The position numbers were made by a program, and so were the translations under genes. DNA of 64,000 nt from Microtetraspora niveoalba (lineage in GTDB: Bacteria; Actinomycetota; Actinomycetes; Streptosporangiales; Streptosporangiaceae), in contig NZ_BBYM01000008.1 of NCBI RefSeq assembly GCF_001570405.1, forward strand, positions 124,001 through 188,000. The letters are read 5' to 3'. Positions within the stretch are counted from its first letter, which is position 1. Each line of letters begins with the position of its first letter. Below, in pieces: positions 11,478 to 21,046 of this stretch. The notes below the pieces were generated by a model, which ran no database searches, was not told where the DNA came from, and was given only the letters and a program-made list of their open reading frames with translations.

Positions 11478-11657
11478 ATGTATGTCTGTGTCTGTCGTGC
11501 CGTCACCGAGAGCGAAGTGCACGACTGCATCGCCGAGGGCGCCAGGACCGCCCGGCAGGTGCGCGACATGACGGGCGCGGGAGGGGACTGTGCTCTCTGC
11601 GTGCGGAAGGTCTGTGCGATGCTGAAGAGATCAGACGACCTCGTCACCAGCGCATAG
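11478..11657 (+). CDS. bfd: Bacterioferritin-associated ferredoxin-like (2Fe-2S) protein
   Basis: 59-aa [2Fe-2S] protein with ligands Cys4, Cys6, Cys38 and Cys41 (MYVCVC and DCALC). Bfd reduces the heme of bacterioferritin to release stored iron. The ATG at 11478 follows GAGG. An upstream in-frame ATG at 11445 lies inside the iron box and is not the likely start. The bacterioferritin gene begins 15 bp after its stop. Confidence 0.93.
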   Translation: MYVCVCRAVTESEVHDCIAEGARTARQVRDMTGAGGDCALCVRKVCAMLKRSDDLVTSA

Positions 11658-11672
11658 ATCGAGAGGCCCGGG

Positions 11673-12152
11673 ATGCAGGGCGACAAGGAAATCATCGCGC
11701 TGCTCAATGAGCAGCTCACCAGCGAACTGACCGCGATCAACCAGTACTTCCTGCACGCCAAGATGCAGGAGAACTGGGGATACACCAAGCTCGCCGAGTA
11801 CACCCGGCACGAGTCGTTCGACGAGATGAAGCACGCCGAGAGGCTCACCGACCGCATCCTCTTCCTGGAGGGGCTGCCGAACTACCAGAAGCTGAACACG
11901 CTGCACATCGGGCAGACCGTGCGCGAGCAGTTGCAGGCGGACCTGGCGCTCGAGCTCGGCGTGGTGAAGCGACTGAGATCCGGCATCGCGTTGATGCGCG
12001 AGCGCGGGGACATCACCTCCGCCAACATCTTCGAGGACATCCTGGAAGACGAGGAGAAGCACATCGACTATCTGGAGACCGAGCTGGGCCTCTTCGAGAG
12101 CCTCGGGGAGCAGCTCTACCTCCAGCGGTACGCGGAACCTCCCTCCTCTTGA
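11673..12152 (+). CDS. bfr: Bacterioferritin
   Basis: Heme-containing 24-mer iron-storage protein subunit, 159 aa. Ferroxidase ligands are at the family positions: Glu18, Glu51 and His54 in DEMKH, and the late DEEKH pair. Met52 is the inter-subunit heme ligand. It forms an operon with bfd behind two iron boxes and is closed by a clear hairpin terminator with a T-tract, so both genes probably respond to iron together. Confidence 0.97.
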   Translation: MQGDKEIIALLNEQLTSELTAINQYFLHAKMQENWGYTKLAEYTRHESFDEMKHAERLTDRILFLEGLPNYQKLNTLHIGQTVREQLQADLALELGVVKRLRSGIALMRERGDITSANIFEDILEDEEKHIDYLETELGLFESLGEQLYLQRYAEPPSS

Positions 12153-12168
12153 AATTTCCGGACATTTG

Positions 12169-12201
12169 ACGCCCGCCCGTTCCGGCGGGCGTTCTTTTTT
12201 G
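12169..12201 (+). terminator. Intrinsic terminator of bfd-bfr
   Basis: Nine-base-pair stem ACGCCCGCC / GGCGGGCGT with a 6-nt loop followed by TCTTTTTT. This is the most classical rho-independent terminator in the window. Confidence 0.92.
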
Positions 12202-12416
12202 CCGGACTTTCCATTCCGGTGAAGAACCGCGCCCCGCGTGTCGGCATTCGCCCTTCTGGGTACGGCGGACAGGGCAGCCGCGCGAAAAGCTGGAACCCTT
12301 GCGTGGGGACTATTGGGCATTTATCAGTGTTTGCCCAGGTCAATTGATGGGTCAACGACAAGTCAAACCGCGCGCTGTGGCCGGGAAACAACCCCTTAAG
12401 GTCCTACGATCGCACC

Positions 12417-13085
12417 ATGACCTGCGTACTTCTCGCCGAGGATGACACCTCGATTTCCGAGCCGCTCGCGCGCGCGTTGCGCCGGGAGGGCTATCAGGTA
12501 GAGGTGAGCCCTGATGGCCCGCAGGCCCTGGAAAGGGCTCTGTCGGGAGGTGTCGACCTCATCGTTCTCGACCTCGGCCTGCCCGAGATGGACGGACTCG
12601 AGGTCGCGCGCCGGATCCGCGCCGAAGGGCACGGCACACCGGTGCTGATTCTCACCGCGCGCGTCGACGAAGTCGACACCGTCGTGGGCCTCGACGCCGG
12701 GGCCGACGACTACGTGACCAAGCCGTTCCGCCTCGCCGAGCTGCTCGCCCGCGTACGGGCGCTGCTGCGGAGGGGCACATCCGAGACTCCCGTGGTCCAG
12801 GGCGTCAGGATCGACGCCGACTCCCGCCGTGCCTGGATGGGGGACAAGGAGCTGCATCTGACCACCAAGGAATTCGACCTGCTGCGCGTGCTCGTACGCG
12901 ACGCCGGCAAGGTGGTCACCCGCGAGCAGATCATGCGGGAGGTGTGGGACACCAACTGGTGGGGGTCCACCAAGACCCTGGACATGCACATCTCCTGGCT
13001 CCGCCGCAAGCTCGGGGACGACGCCGCCAAGCCGCGTTACATCACGACCGTCCGGGGAGTGGGCTTCCGATTCGAGCGCGAATAG
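12417..13085 (+). CDS. OmpR/PhoB-family response regulator
   Basis: Cytoplasmic transcription regulator of 222 aa. The receiver domain (1-115) has the acidic pair Asp9/Asp10, phospho-acceptor Asp52 in VLDLGLP, Thr in ILTAR and Lys in TKPF. The C-terminal winged helix (about 125-220) ends in TTVRGVGFRF. The sensor kinase gene starts 26 bp downstream. The AT-richer 210 bp before the gene probably carries its promoter. The signal is unknown. Confidence 0.95.
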   Translation: MTCVLLAEDDTSISEPLARALRREGYQVEVSPDGPQALERALSGGVDLIVLDLGLPEMDGLEVARRIRAEGHGTPVLILTARVDEVDTVVGLDAGADDYVTKPFRLAELLARVRALLRRGTSETPVVQGVRIDADSRRAWMGDKELHLTTKEFDLLRVLVRDAGKVVTREQIMREVWDTNWWGSTKTLDMHISWLRRKLGDDAAKPRYITTVRGVGFRFERE

Positions 13086-13111
13086 GCCCGCACGGGCGAA
13101 GGGACTAGCAC

Positions 13112-14380
13112 GTGCGTCGGCGCCTGCTCTCCTCGATGCTGCTCGTCGCGGTCATCGCGGTACTGCTGCTCGGGGTCCCCCTGGGTGTGGTCCTCGTCCG
13201 CCTGATCCGCGAGGACGCCGCGCAGGAGCTGCATTCGGAGGCCACACGGCTGCTGATCGGGGTCGAATACTCCATAAGCCAGGAGCAGTCCATCGACCCC
13301 AAGCAGCTCGAGAAGAACTATCCGGGCCGCTACATCCAGGTGTTCGTGCAGGGGATGGCGCCGATCGCGGCGGGGACGGCGCCCCCCGCGCACCGGAGAC
13401 TGACCGAGGAGGCGCGCTCGGAGAACGGGTACGTCCGGGTCAGCCGGGACGCCGCGCAGGTCCAGCAGGACGTCCGGGCGCGGCTGGTGCTCACCGTCGT
13501 GCTCGTCCTGGCGGCCCTGGGGGTGGCGGTCGGGCTCGCCATCGTGACCTCGATACGCCTGACGCTGCCGCTCCAGGACCTCGCAAGGATCGCGGAGCGG
13601 CTCGGCTCCGGCGACGCCCGCCCGAGCCGGCACAGATACGGGATCCCCGAGCTGGACCGCGTCGCGCAGGTGCTGGACCGCAGCGCCGTACGCATCGCGG
13701 ACCTGCTCGGCAGGGAACGCGAGTTCGCCACGGACGCGTCACACCAGTTGCGTACGCCGCTGACCGGCCTGAACATGCGCCTGGAGGAGATCGTTGCGGC
13801 GGCGGGCGAGCCGGCGATCGTCCGCGAGGAGGGCGAGGCCGCGATCGTGCAGGTCGAGCGGTTGACGGCGGTCATCGACGAGCTGCTCGCCGCCGCGCGG
13901 CGGCAGCGGCACGCCCAGGCCGAGGAGATCGACGTCGACCAGATCCTCGACCAGCAGGTCACGGAATGGGAGCCGGCGTTCCGCCGGGCGCAACGCTCCA
14001 TCAAGCTGGTGGGCAGCCGCGGCCTGCACGCGCTCGCCACAACGGGCGGACTCAGCCAGACCGTCGCGACCCTCCTGGAGAACTCCCTCCAGCACGGCGG
14101 CGGCACGCTCACCATCACCACCATGAGCACGGAGAAGTCGGTCGTCATCGAGGTGGCGGACCAGGGGCCGGGCATCCCCGAGGAGCTCGGCACCAGGGTC
14201 TTCGAACGCAACGTGAGCGGCGCCGGGGGCACCGGGCTCGGCCTGACGCTCGCCCGGTCGATCGTCGCGGCGGACGGCGGGCGGCTCGAACTGGTCAAAC
14301 GGCGGCCGGCGACCTTCGCGATCTTCCTCCGGCACGTCGACGACGACGGGCGCTACCGCGTGGTGAGCGGCCCGGCCTGA
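13112..14380 (+). CDS. Sensor histidine kinase partnering the OmpR-type regulator
   Basis: Membrane kinase of 422 aa, GTG start. Two transmembrane helices (about 6-32 and 123-148) flank a periplasmic sensor of roughly 90 residues. A HAMP linker follows, then HisKA with His211 in ASHQLRTPL. The catalytic domain has the N box LLENSLQHGG, G1 DQGPGIP and G2 GTGLGL. The last 28 bp overlap the convergent GtrA gene. Confidence 0.95.
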   Translation: MRRRLLSSMLLVAVIAVLLLGVPLGVVLVRLIREDAAQELHSEATRLLIGVEYSISQEQSIDPKQLEKNYPGRYIQVFVQGMAPIAAGTAPPAHRRLTEEARSENGYVRVSRDAAQVQQDVRARLVLTVVLVLAALGVAVGLAIVTSIRLTLPLQDLARIAERLGSGDARPSRHRYGIPELDRVAQVLDRSAVRIADLLGREREFATDASHQLRTPLTGLNMRLEEIVAAAGEPAIVREEGEAAIVQVERLTAVIDELLAAARRQRHAQAEEIDVDQILDQQVTEWEPAFRRAQRSIKLVGSRGLHALATTGGLSQTVATLLENSLQHGGGTLTITTMSTEKSVVIEVADQGPGIPEELGTRVFERNVSGAGGTGLGLTLARSIVAADGGRLELVKRRPATFAIFLRHVDDDGRYRVVSGPA

Positions 14381-14868
14381 TTCTCCACGACGACGGCCGG
14401 GGTGTCGGGGACCGTCTCCAGGAACACCCACTTCTTGTACGACCAGAAGCGGAACAGCGTGCCCAGGACCAGCCCGACGAGCTGGGCGACGATGTAGCTG
14501 ACCGGGTCGTGCATCCCCATGGCGTAGGTCACGAACCAGATCACGACCAGCGAGATCGCCAGGCCGACCGCGTTGAGCACGAAGAACGTCAGGTACTCGC
14601 GGGCGAGGCCGCTCTGCTCCCGGTGCCGGAACGTCCAGTAGCGGTTGCCGAAGTAGGCGAACGTCGCCGCGACCACGGTCGCGATGGTCTTGGACGTCAG
14701 CGGGCCGAGCTCGACGCCGAAACGCAGCAGGTTCGTCCCGCCGAAGTCGATCACGAACGCCAGCGCGCCCACCAGACCGAACTTGATCAGCTCATGGAGG
14801 ATGGCGGCGAACCGCTCGTAGACGCCTCGGAGAAGCTGCACGACTCGCTGATCCTTCCCGGCCTGCAC
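14353..14868 (-). CDS. GtrA-family membrane protein
   Basis: 171-aa protein with four transmembrane helices. FGLVGALAFVIDFG and FAYFGNRYWTF are characteristic of the GtrA family, thought to help flip or position polyprenyl-linked sugars for surface glycosylation. The start is taken at the GTG at 14868. No glycosyltransferase is adjacent, although large envelope clusters lie downstream in the window. It converges on the histidine kinase. Confidence 0.88.
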   Translation of the reverse strand: MQAGKDQRVVQLLRGVYERFAAILHELIKFGLVGALAFVIDFGGTNLLRFGVELGPLTSKTIATVVAATFAYFGNRYWTFRHREQSGLAREYLTFFVLNAVGLAISLVVIWFVTYAMGMHDPVSYIVAQLVGLVLGTLFRFWSYKKWVFLETVPDTPAVVVENQAGPLTTR

Positions 14869-15076
14869 TGCGTTCTCACCAGGCTACCGGTACCGAGGCT
14901 CGCGGTGGTCCCCGTCACCCCGGTCCGATTCCTCTCCCTGGTAAGGATGGGCGGTCTTACGCCAATCCGAGGAAAGTTTCATGAAATATCCCGCGATATC
15001 GGGCCAGGGTGGGGTGCGCCTCGTCACGGCCCGCCGCGGGACTCCCGGTCCGGAGGGATCGGTAGGCTGGCATGTC

Positions 15077-16246
15077 GTGAACAGCCCAAACGTGCCCCAT
15101 ACCCCCCGCCCGGTGGTCGGTCCGGTGGTCGGCGTCGTGGGAGCGGGACAACTCGCCAGGATGACCCAGCAGGCCGCGATCGCGCTCGGCGTCGAGCTGC
15201 GGGTCCTCGCGAACTCCCGTGACGAGAGCGCCGCCCGCGTCATCGTGGACACCCGCATCGGCGACTACCGCGACCTCGCCGACCTGCGCGACTTCGCGAA
15301 AGGGTGCGACGCGGTCACCTTCGACCACGAGCACGTGCCCACCGCGCACATCCAGGCCCTCATCGACGACGGCCTGGCCGTACATCCCGGGGCGGAGGCG
15401 CTCGTCCACGCCCAGGACAAGGCGGTCATGCGCGAGCGGCTCACGGAGATCGGCGCCCCCTGCCCCGCCTGGAGGCGGGTGTCCGACCTCGCCGACGTCG
15501 AGGCGTTCGGAGAGGAGCACGGCTGGCCGGTCGTGCTGAAGGCCGTACGCGGTGGTTACGACGGCCGGGGCGTGTGGGTGTGCGCGTCGGCGGACGAGGC
15601 CCGCGAGGTCGTCGGATCCGGCGTGCCGCTGCTGGCCGAGGCGTTCGTGCCGTTCGAGCGGGAGCTGGCCGTGCTGGTCGCCCGGTCCCCGCACGGGCAG
15701 GGCGTCAGCTATCCGGTGGTCGAGACCGTGCAGAAGGACGGCATCTGCGTCGAGGTGATCGCCCCGGCGCCCGGCCTGGCCCCCGAGGACGCCGCCGCCG
15801 CACAGCGGATCGCCCTGCGCATCGCGCAGCAGCTCGACGTGACCGGCCTGCTGGCCGTCGAGATGTTCGCCACCAAGACGGGCCTGGTCGTCAACGAGCT
15901 GGCCATGCGGCCCCACAACAGCGGCCACTGGACCATCGAGGGCGCCAGGACCTCCCAGTTCGAGCAGCACCTGCGGGCCGTTCTCGACCTGCCGCTCGGC
16001 TCGCCGTCGCCCACCGCGCCGGTCGTGGTCATGGTCAACCTGCTCGGCGGGCCCGACCCGGACGTCTTCTCCCGGTACGAGCACGTCATGGCGAACGACC
16101 CCGGCATCAAGATCCACTTCTACGGCAAGGACGTACGGCCGGGCCGGAAGATCGGGCACGTCACCGCGCTGGGCACCGACCTCGACGAGGTCCGGGCCCG
16201 CGCCTGGCACGCCGCCGACTGCCTGAGGGGGCCGAGGGATGTCTGA
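15077..16246 (+). CDS. purK: 5-(carboxyamino)imidazole ribonucleotide synthase
   Basis: ATP-grasp enzyme of de novo purine synthesis that carboxylates AIR to N5-CAIR, 389 aa. [10 protein letters not shown] opens the N-terminal domain, [13 protein letters not shown] is the ATP-binding loop, and [18 protein letters not shown] is the metal-binding region. The GTG at 15077 gives the usual length; an ATG at 14981 would add 32 uncharacteristic residues. purE overlaps its end by 8 bp. Confidence 0.96.
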   Translation: MNSPNVPHTPRPVVGPVVGVVGAGQLARMTQQAAIALGVELRVLANSRDESAARVIVDTRIGDYRDLADLRDFAKGCDAVTFDHEHVPTAHIQALIDDGLAVHPGAEALVHAQDKAVMRERLTEIGAPCPAWRRVSDLADVEAFGEEHGWPVVLKAVRGGYDGRGVWVCASADEAREVVGSGVPLLAEAFVPFERELAVLVARSPHGQGVSYPVVETVQKDGICVEVIAPAPGLAPEDAAAAQRIALRIAQQLDVTGLLAVEMFATKTGLVVNELAMRPHNSGHWTIEGARTSQFEQHLRAVLDLPLGSPSPTAPVVVMVNLLGGPDPDVFSRYEHVMANDPGIKIHFYGKDVRPGRKIGHVTALGTDLDEVRARAWHAADCLRGPRDV

Positions 16247-16760
16247 GGCTGGTGCTCCCGTCGGGATCGTGATGGGCAGCGACTCGGACTGGCCGGTCAT
16301 GCGCCAGGCCGCCGAGGCGCTGCGGGAGTTCGGCGTGCCGTTCGAGGCCGACGTCGTCTCCGCGCACCGGATGCCCGCCGAGATGATCGAGTACGGCACC
16401 CGCGCGGCCTCCCGGGGCCTGAAGGTGATCATCGCGGGCGCGGGCGGCGCCGCCCACCTGCCCGGGATGCTGGCCTCGGTCACGCCGCTGCCGGTGATCG
16501 GCGTGCCGGTGCCGCTGAAGTACCTCGACGGCATGGACTCGCTGCTGTCGATCGTCCAGATGCCGGCCGGGGTGCCGGTCGCGACCGTGGCCGTCGGTGG
16601 TGCGCGCAACGCGGGCCTGCTCGCCGTACGCATCCTCGCCGCCGCCGACCCCGCCCTGCGGGAGCGGATGGAGGAGTTCCAGACCGACCTGAAGGCCCAG
16701 GCGTACGCCAAGGGCGAGCGGCTGCGCGCCGAGGCGCGGGAGCTGGGCTCGCTCTCCTGA
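16239..16760 (+). CDS. purE: N5-carboxyaminoimidazole ribonucleotide mutase
   Basis: Class I PurE, 173 aa, which moves the carboxyl of N5-CAIR (made by PurK) to give [20 protein letters not shown] and the [12 protein letters not shown] loop form the active site. It is translationally coupled to purK through an 8-bp overlap and followed by two strong hairpins. Confidence 0.97.
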   Translation: MSEAGAPVGIVMGSDSDWPVMRQAAEALREFGVPFEADVVSAHRMPAEMIEYGTRAASRGLKVIIAGAGGAAHLPGMLASVTPLPVIGVPVPLKYLDGMDSLLSIVQMPAGVPVATVAVGGARNAGLLAVRILAAADPALRERMEEFQTDLKAQAYAKGERLRAEARELGSLS

Positions 16761-16770
16761 AGCGAGATCA

Positions 16771-16807
16771 CGCCGCGCGGCCGGGAGCCCTTCCCGGCCG
16801 CGCGGCG
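16771..16807. terminator. Hairpin after purE
   Basis: A perfect 16-bp GC stem (CGCCGCGCGGCCGGGA and its complement) with a 5-nt loop begins 10 bp after the purE stop. It lacks a T-tract. Probable terminator of purKE. Confidence 0.7.
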
Positions 16808-16896
16808 GTCCGGAGTGTTCGCGGCCGGTTCCCGGCGGAGACGTGCCGGGGCTTCCCCGGCCGAGCGGTGTCGTTCCAGGGGCCTTTCCCGAGACG

Positions 16897-16938
16897 CGCG
16901 AAGAGCCGCTCCGGGGCGTTCCCGGGCGGCTCTTCGCG
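16897..16938. terminator. Second hairpin between convergent purE and ugd
   Basis: A 12-bp outer stem CGCGAAGAGCCG / CGGCTCTTCGCG encloses a nested stem of five pairs. It lies 23 bp beyond the end of the convergent ugd gene, so it most likely terminates ugd and backs up the purE hairpin. Confidence 0.65.
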
Positions 16939-16961
16939 ATGATCGCGCGCCGGAGGCTCGG

Positions 16962-18281
16962 TCAGGGGCGGCCGAGGGCGCGGTAGTTCCAGCCGGCCGC
17001 GCGCCAGGTCTCGGCGTCGAGGGCGTTGCGGCCGTCCACGATGTTCCGGATGCGCACCGCCTGGCCCAGCTCCTCCGGGTCGAGGGCCACGAACTCCTGC
17101 CATTCGGTCAGCAGCAGCACCACGTCGGCGCCGCCGACCGCGCCCGTGGCGCTGTCGGCGTACCCGAGCCCGGGGTGGGCGCGGCGGGCGTTGTCCAGCG
17201 CGACCGGGTCGTAGACGGTCACCCGGCCGCCCGCCTGGCTGATCGTCACGGCCACGTCGAGGGCCGGCGAGTCGCGGATGTCGTCGGAGTTGGGCTTGAA
17301 CGCCGCGCCCAGCACGCCGACCGTGCAGCCGTGGAAGGATCCCCCGACCAGTCCGCGCGCGAGGTCCACCATGCGGGCCCTCCTGCGCATGTTGATCGCG
17401 TCCACCTCGCGCAGGAACGTGAGCGCCTGGTCGGCCCCCAGCTCGCCGGCCCGGGCCATGAACGCGCGGATGTCCTTGGGCAGGCAGCCGCCGCCGAAGC
17501 CCAGGCCGGGGTTGAGGAACTTGCCGCCGATCCGCTCGTCGAACGACAGGGCCAGGGAGAGCTGCTTGACGTCCGCGTGGGAGGCCTCGCACACCTCGGC
17601 CATCGCGTTGATGAAGGAGATCTTGGTGGCGAGGAAGGCGTTCGCCGCCGACTTGACCAGCTCGGCGGTCGGATAGTCGGTCACGACCATCGGGATGTCG
17701 CCGAGCGGCGCGTAGACGTCCCGCAACATCTTCTCGGCGCGCTCGGAGGCCACGCCGAGGACGATGCGGTCGGGCCTGAGGGTGTCCTGGACCGCGAAGC
17801 CCTCACGCAGGAACTCCGGGTTCCACGCCAGCTCGACCTGCGACCCGGCGGGCGCGAGCCGTATCAGCTTGTCGGCGAGCCGCTCGGCGGTGCCGACGGG
17901 GACGGTCGACTTGCCGACGACCAGGCACTCGCGGTCGAGAAAAGGGGCGAGCGACTCCACGACGGCGTCGAGGTAGGAGACGTCCGCGGCGTACTCGCCT
18001 TTCTTCTGCGGCGTGCCGACGCAGACGAAGTGGACGTCGCCGAACTCGGCCGCCTCCTGATAGGACGTCGTGAACCTGAGCCGGCCGCTGGCGAGGTTGC
18101 GCCGGAGCAGCTCCTCAAGGCCGGGCTCGTGGATGGGCAGGTCGCCGCGCCGAAGGCGCTCGATTTTGTCGGCGTCGACATCGAGACCGAGCACCTCGAA
18201 GCCAAGCTCGGCCATGCACGCCGCATGGGTGGCTCCCAGGTATCCGGTCCCGAGCACTGTCAGGCGGTACGGCACGGCCAT
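16962..18281 (-). CDS. ugd: UDP-glucose 6-dehydrogenase
   Basis: NAD-dependent enzyme that oxidises UDP-glucose to UDP-glucuronate for surface polysaccharides, 439 aa. The N-terminal Rossmann motif is GTGYLG. Lys210 and the catalytic Cys266 in GFGGGCLPKD are present, and the C-terminal UDP-binding domain is complete. Monocistronic. The product could feed the envelope clusters further along the window, but no dedicated glucuronyltransferase is recognisable. Confidence 0.94.
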   Translation of the reverse strand: MAVPYRLTVLGTGYLGATHAACMAELGFEVLGLDVDADKIERLRRGDLPIHEPGLEELLRRNLASGRLRFTTSYQEAAEFGDVHFVCVGTPQKKGEYAADVSYLDAVVESLAPFLDRECLVVGKSTVPVGTAERLADKLIRLAPAGSQVELAWNPEFLREGFAVQDTLRPDRIVLGVASERAEKMLRDVYAPLGDIPMVVTDYPTAELVKSAANAFLATKISFINAMAEVCEASHADVKQLSLALSFDERIGGKFLNPGLGFGGGCLPKDIRAFMARAGELGADQALTFLREVDAINMRRRARMVDLARGLVGGSFHGCTVGVLGAAFKPNSDDIRDSPALDVAVTISQAGGRVTVYDPVALDNARRAHPGLGYADSATGAVGGADVVLLLTEWQEFVALDPEELGQAVRIRNIVDGRNALDAETWRAAGWNYRALGRP

Positions 18282-18425
18282 GCTCCCATCTACCTGTTTG
18301 TACGGGGTGTGCGCATGGTATCGGGCCAGTCAACTGCCCCAGTCAGCACCTCGGCAAACAAAGGCGCGGCCGCGGACGCCTGCCCCTGACGTGCGAAATC
18401 CCTTCCCCTGAGGGACATCCGGAGT

Positions 18426-19163
18426 TCACCTCGCGGCTTCGATCTCCTGCGCGATCCTCCACAGGGGGGTGCCGCGGCGGGTCACCACGACCAGCACGTC
18501 GTCCTCGTCGTCCCCGGGCCGGGCGCGGTCGTCCAGCCACGGCTCCAGCCCGGCGAGGATGCCCGACAGCGCCTCGGACAGGTGCGCCCGCACGTCGCCG
18601 GTTCCGCCCCCGCGCAGCCAGGCGCGCAGCACGTGGTTGTGCGTGGTGACCACGGCCGCCGCGATCACCTCGTGGCGCAGCCGCCGCTGCCCGGCCGCGC
18701 CGTCGCGCTCGTCGAGCCCCTCGGGCGTTCCCAGTCCGTCGCGCTCGTTGAGGAACGCGGCGAAGGCCCGCTGGTAGCGGCTGGTCGCGGCGATCTCGTG
18801 CTCGCGGAGGGACGGGACGCGCCGGGTCACCTCGTAGCGCTTGACCGAGGTCTCCGGATCGGCGGCGTAGGTGTCGACGACCATCAGCGCCGCCTCGGTG
18901 ACCGCCGTCAGCGGCGGGACCAGCGGTGACGCCGAGTCGAGATGGGCGACGATCTCCCGCAGCATGGCGTCGTGGTCGGGGAAGATCGCGTCCTCCTTGA
19001 CCCGGAAATGCCGGAAGAAGGTGCGCCTGGCCACGCCCGCGGCCTCGGCGATCTGGTCCACCGTCGTCTCGTCGAACCCCTGGGCGAGGAACAGGTCGAG
19101 CGCGGCGGCGGTCAGGCTCCGCCGTACGTCGCGTCGAACCGCCACGTGTCCCCGTCCTTCCAT
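18426..19163 (-). CDS. TetR-family transcriptional regulator
   Basis: 245 aa. The N-terminal helix-turn-helix (about 15-60) reads TTVDQIAEAAGVARRTFFRHF, and the C-terminal ligand domain is unassigned. It is divergent from the acyl-CoA dehydrogenase across a 72-bp gap that holds the TGGCA/TGCCA inverted ends at 19183-19219. It therefore probably represses the dehydrogenase and itself, with an acyl-CoA as a possible ligand (inference). Confidence 0.9.
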   Translation of the reverse strand: MEGRGHVAVRRDVRRSLTAAALDLFLAQGFDETTVDQIAEAAGVARRTFFRHFRVKEDAIFPDHDAMLREIVAHLDSASPLVPPLTAVTEAALMVVDTYAADPETSVKRYEVTRRVPSLREHEIAATSRYQRAFAAFLNERDGLGTPEGLDERDGAAGQRRLRHEVIAAAVVTTHNHVLRAWLRGGGTGDVRAHLSEALSGILAGLEPWLDDRARPGDDEDDVLVVVTRRGTPLWRIAQEIEAAR

Positions 19164-19235
19164 GTAAGAGCACCTTCTCGGGTGGCACTCGGTGTCTTAT
19201 AGTGATGCACAAGATGCCATAAAGGAGGATAAACC

Positions 19236-20399
19236 GTGGACGCGGAGCTGTACCAGCCGTCCGAGGAGCACCAGATGCTCCGCGAAGCCGTCCGTGCCCT
19301 CGCGGACGAGAAGATCGCACCGCGTGCCGCGGAGGCGGACGAGAACGAGGAGTTCCCGTGGGAGGTCTACAAGGACCTCGTCGCCGCCGACTTCCACGCC
19401 GTACACGTCCCCGAGGAGTACGGCGGGGCCGGGGCGGACGCGCTCGCCGCCGTCATCGTGATCGAGGAGGTCGCGCGCGCCTGCGGCTCGTCCTCGCTCA
19501 TCCCCGCCGTCAACAAGCTGGGCACCGTCCCGCTCCTGCTGTCCGCGTCCGAGGAGCTCAAGCAGCGCTACCTCCCGCCCGTCGCCCGCGGCGAGGCGAT
19601 GTTCTCGTACGCGCTGAGCGAGCCCGAGGCGGGCTCGGACGCCGCCTCCATGAAGACCCGCGCCGTCAGGGACGGCGACCACTACGTGCTCAACGGCACG
19701 AAGATGTGGATCACCAACGCCGGGGTGTCGGAGTACTACACGGTCATGGCCGTGACCGACCCGTCCGCCGGGGCGCGCGGCATTTCCGCGTTCGTGGTGG
19801 AGAAGTCCGACGAGGGGGTCTCCTTCGGCGCGAAGGAGAAGAAGCTCGGCATCAAGGGCTCGCCCACCCGGCAGGTCATCCTTGAGGACGTGCGCATCCC
19901 CGAGTCGCGCATGATCGGCGCCCCCGGCACCGGGTTCAAGACCGCGCTCGCCACGCTCGACCACACCCGCGTCACGATCGCCGCCCAGGCGCTCGGCATC
20001 GCCCAGGGCGCCCTCGACTACGCCATCGGCTACGTCAAGGAGCGCAAGCAGTTCGGCAAGCCGATCGCCGAGTTCCAGGGCCTGCAGTTCATGATCGCCG
20101 ACATGGCGATGAAGCTGGAGGCCGCCAGGCAGCTCACCTACGCCGCCGCCGCCAAGTCCGAGCTCGCCATGCGCGGCACCCCCGTCAAGGACCTGACGTT
20201 CTTCTCCAGCGCCGCCAAGTGCGCCGCCTCCGACGCCGCCATGGAGATCACCACCGACGCCGTCCAGCTCCTCGGCGGGTACGGCTACACGCGGGAGTAC
20301 CCGGTCGAGCGCATGATGCGCGACGCCAAGATCACCCAGATCTACGAGGGCACCAACCAGATCCAGCGCATGGTCATGGCCCGCCAGCTCCTTAAGTAG
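19236..20399 (+). CDS. Acyl-CoA dehydrogenase
   Basis: FAD enzyme introducing the alpha-beta double bond into acyl-CoA, 387 aa, GTG start behind AAAGGAGG. SEPEAGSD and WITNAG line the flavin and substrate site. The catalytic base is Glu371 in IYEGTNQIQ, the position used by short/medium-chain and isobutyryl-type enzymes. The last codons (MARQLLK, stop) and the hairpin right after them reappear twice in the downstream accessory region. Chain-length specificity is not determinable by eye. Confidence 0.95.
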   Translation: MDAELYQPSEEHQMLREAVRALADEKIAPRAAEADENEEFPWEVYKDLVAADFHAVHVPEEYGGAGADALAAVIVIEEVARACGSSSLIPAVNKLGTVPLLLSASEELKQRYLPPVARGEAMFSYALSEPEAGSDAASMKTRAVRDGDHYVLNGTKMWITNAGVSEYYTVMAVTDPSAGARGISAFVVEKSDEGVSFGAKEKKLGIKGSPTRQVILEDVRIPESRMIGAPGTGFKTALATLDHTRVTIAAQALGIAQGALDYAIGYVKERKQFGKPIAEFQGLQFMIADMAMKLEAARQLTYAAAAKSELAMRGTPVKDLTFFSSAAKCAASDAAMEITTDAVQLLGGYGYTREYPVERMMRDAKITQIYEGTNQIQRMVMARQLLK

Positions 20400-20446
20400 C
20401 CCTTGACGTGCGGAAACCCCGCCTGTCCTATTGGGCAGGCCGGGTT
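20370..20446 (+). repeat. Repeat copy A: acyl-CoA dehydrogenase 3' end plus hairpin
   Basis: The segment holds the last 30 bp of the dehydrogenase gene, TTGACGTGCGG, and a hairpin (20415-20446) with arms AACCCCGCCTG and CAGGCCGGGTT around a short loop. The hairpin probably terminates the dehydrogenase transcript. Related copies occur at 25959-26032 and 27384-27458, and the hairpin part alone at 23957-24004. Confidence 0.8.
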
Positions 20447-20496
20447 CGTCATGTCCGATTCGAGCCCTCTAACGGATCTTGTTCCGTTGCTGTTCC

Positions 20497-20652
20497 GTGA
20501 GAGCCCAGGAGCAGCTGGAGAGCCTCAAGTTCCATCTGCGTGAGCTGAACCCCGACGATCACGCTGCGCAGTGGGTTCGCGTTCGGTTGGATGAGATGGG
20601 CTACGACTACGTTCCTCTCGTGCCTGAACGTGCCAAATGGCGGCATACGTAG
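20497..20652 (+). CDS. Small hypothetical protein, 51 aa
   Basis: GTG-initiated frame encoding 51 residues with 71% G/C at third positions, below the window norm but above random for this frame. It reads QEQLESLKFHLREL early and ends PERAKWRHT. The composition is charged and helical, with no signal or membrane segment. There is a stop in frame just upstream. I recognise no family. It could be a relic of a mobile element beside repeat A. Confidence 0.4.
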   Translation: MRAQEQLESLKFHLRELNPDDHAAQWVRVRLDEMGYDYVPLVPERAKWRHT

Positions 20653-21046
20653 CCAGGCGATCAACAGAAGCGGCCGGGGTGAATCTCCCGGGCACTTCGA
20701 CGTGCTTTGTGTTGCTTCAGCCGAGGGCGTCACCCAGCTTGCCAAGGGCGCGGCGCTTGTGGGTCCCCCGGGACCAGGTCACGGGCCTGCGGATGGACCG
20801 GTCAATGCGGTTACGGATCGGCCATGACCTCACCGGGAGCGGTCTGCCGTACATCGGCCAACGCCGGGCCGTTGCGGGATATGTGCGGGATGATCTTCCT
20901 TGGCCATGCCTCCGTTCGAGGCTGACCCGCAGGCCGGGACCGGTACGGGCGGAGGAACCATAGTGCTCTTGAAAACCGCTCGCGTCCCCGGTGCCACCGC
21001 AGGCCTCTATCACGACGGCGGTCCCGTCTCCTCGTGATCGTCCATC
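20653..21046. other. Intergenic stretch with no confident gene
   Basis: 394 bp in the accessory region. On the minus strand a short open frame ends at 20717 with TWSRGTHKRRALGKLGDALG, which looks like the tail of a basic protein, but no start, ribosome site or family can be assigned. No repeats or RNA gene seen. Confidence 0.4.

Noticed and set aside
20440-20475. GGTTCG and GATTCGAGCC stretches resembling a tRNA T-arm
   Set aside because: No acceptor stem, anticodon arm or CCA-side pairing can be folded around them. The first GGTTCG belongs to the repeat hairpin.
20960-21000. CTTGAAAACCGC resembling a tRNA-Ser anticodon arm
   Set aside because: No complementary stem on either side; not a tRNA or a recognisable attachment site.
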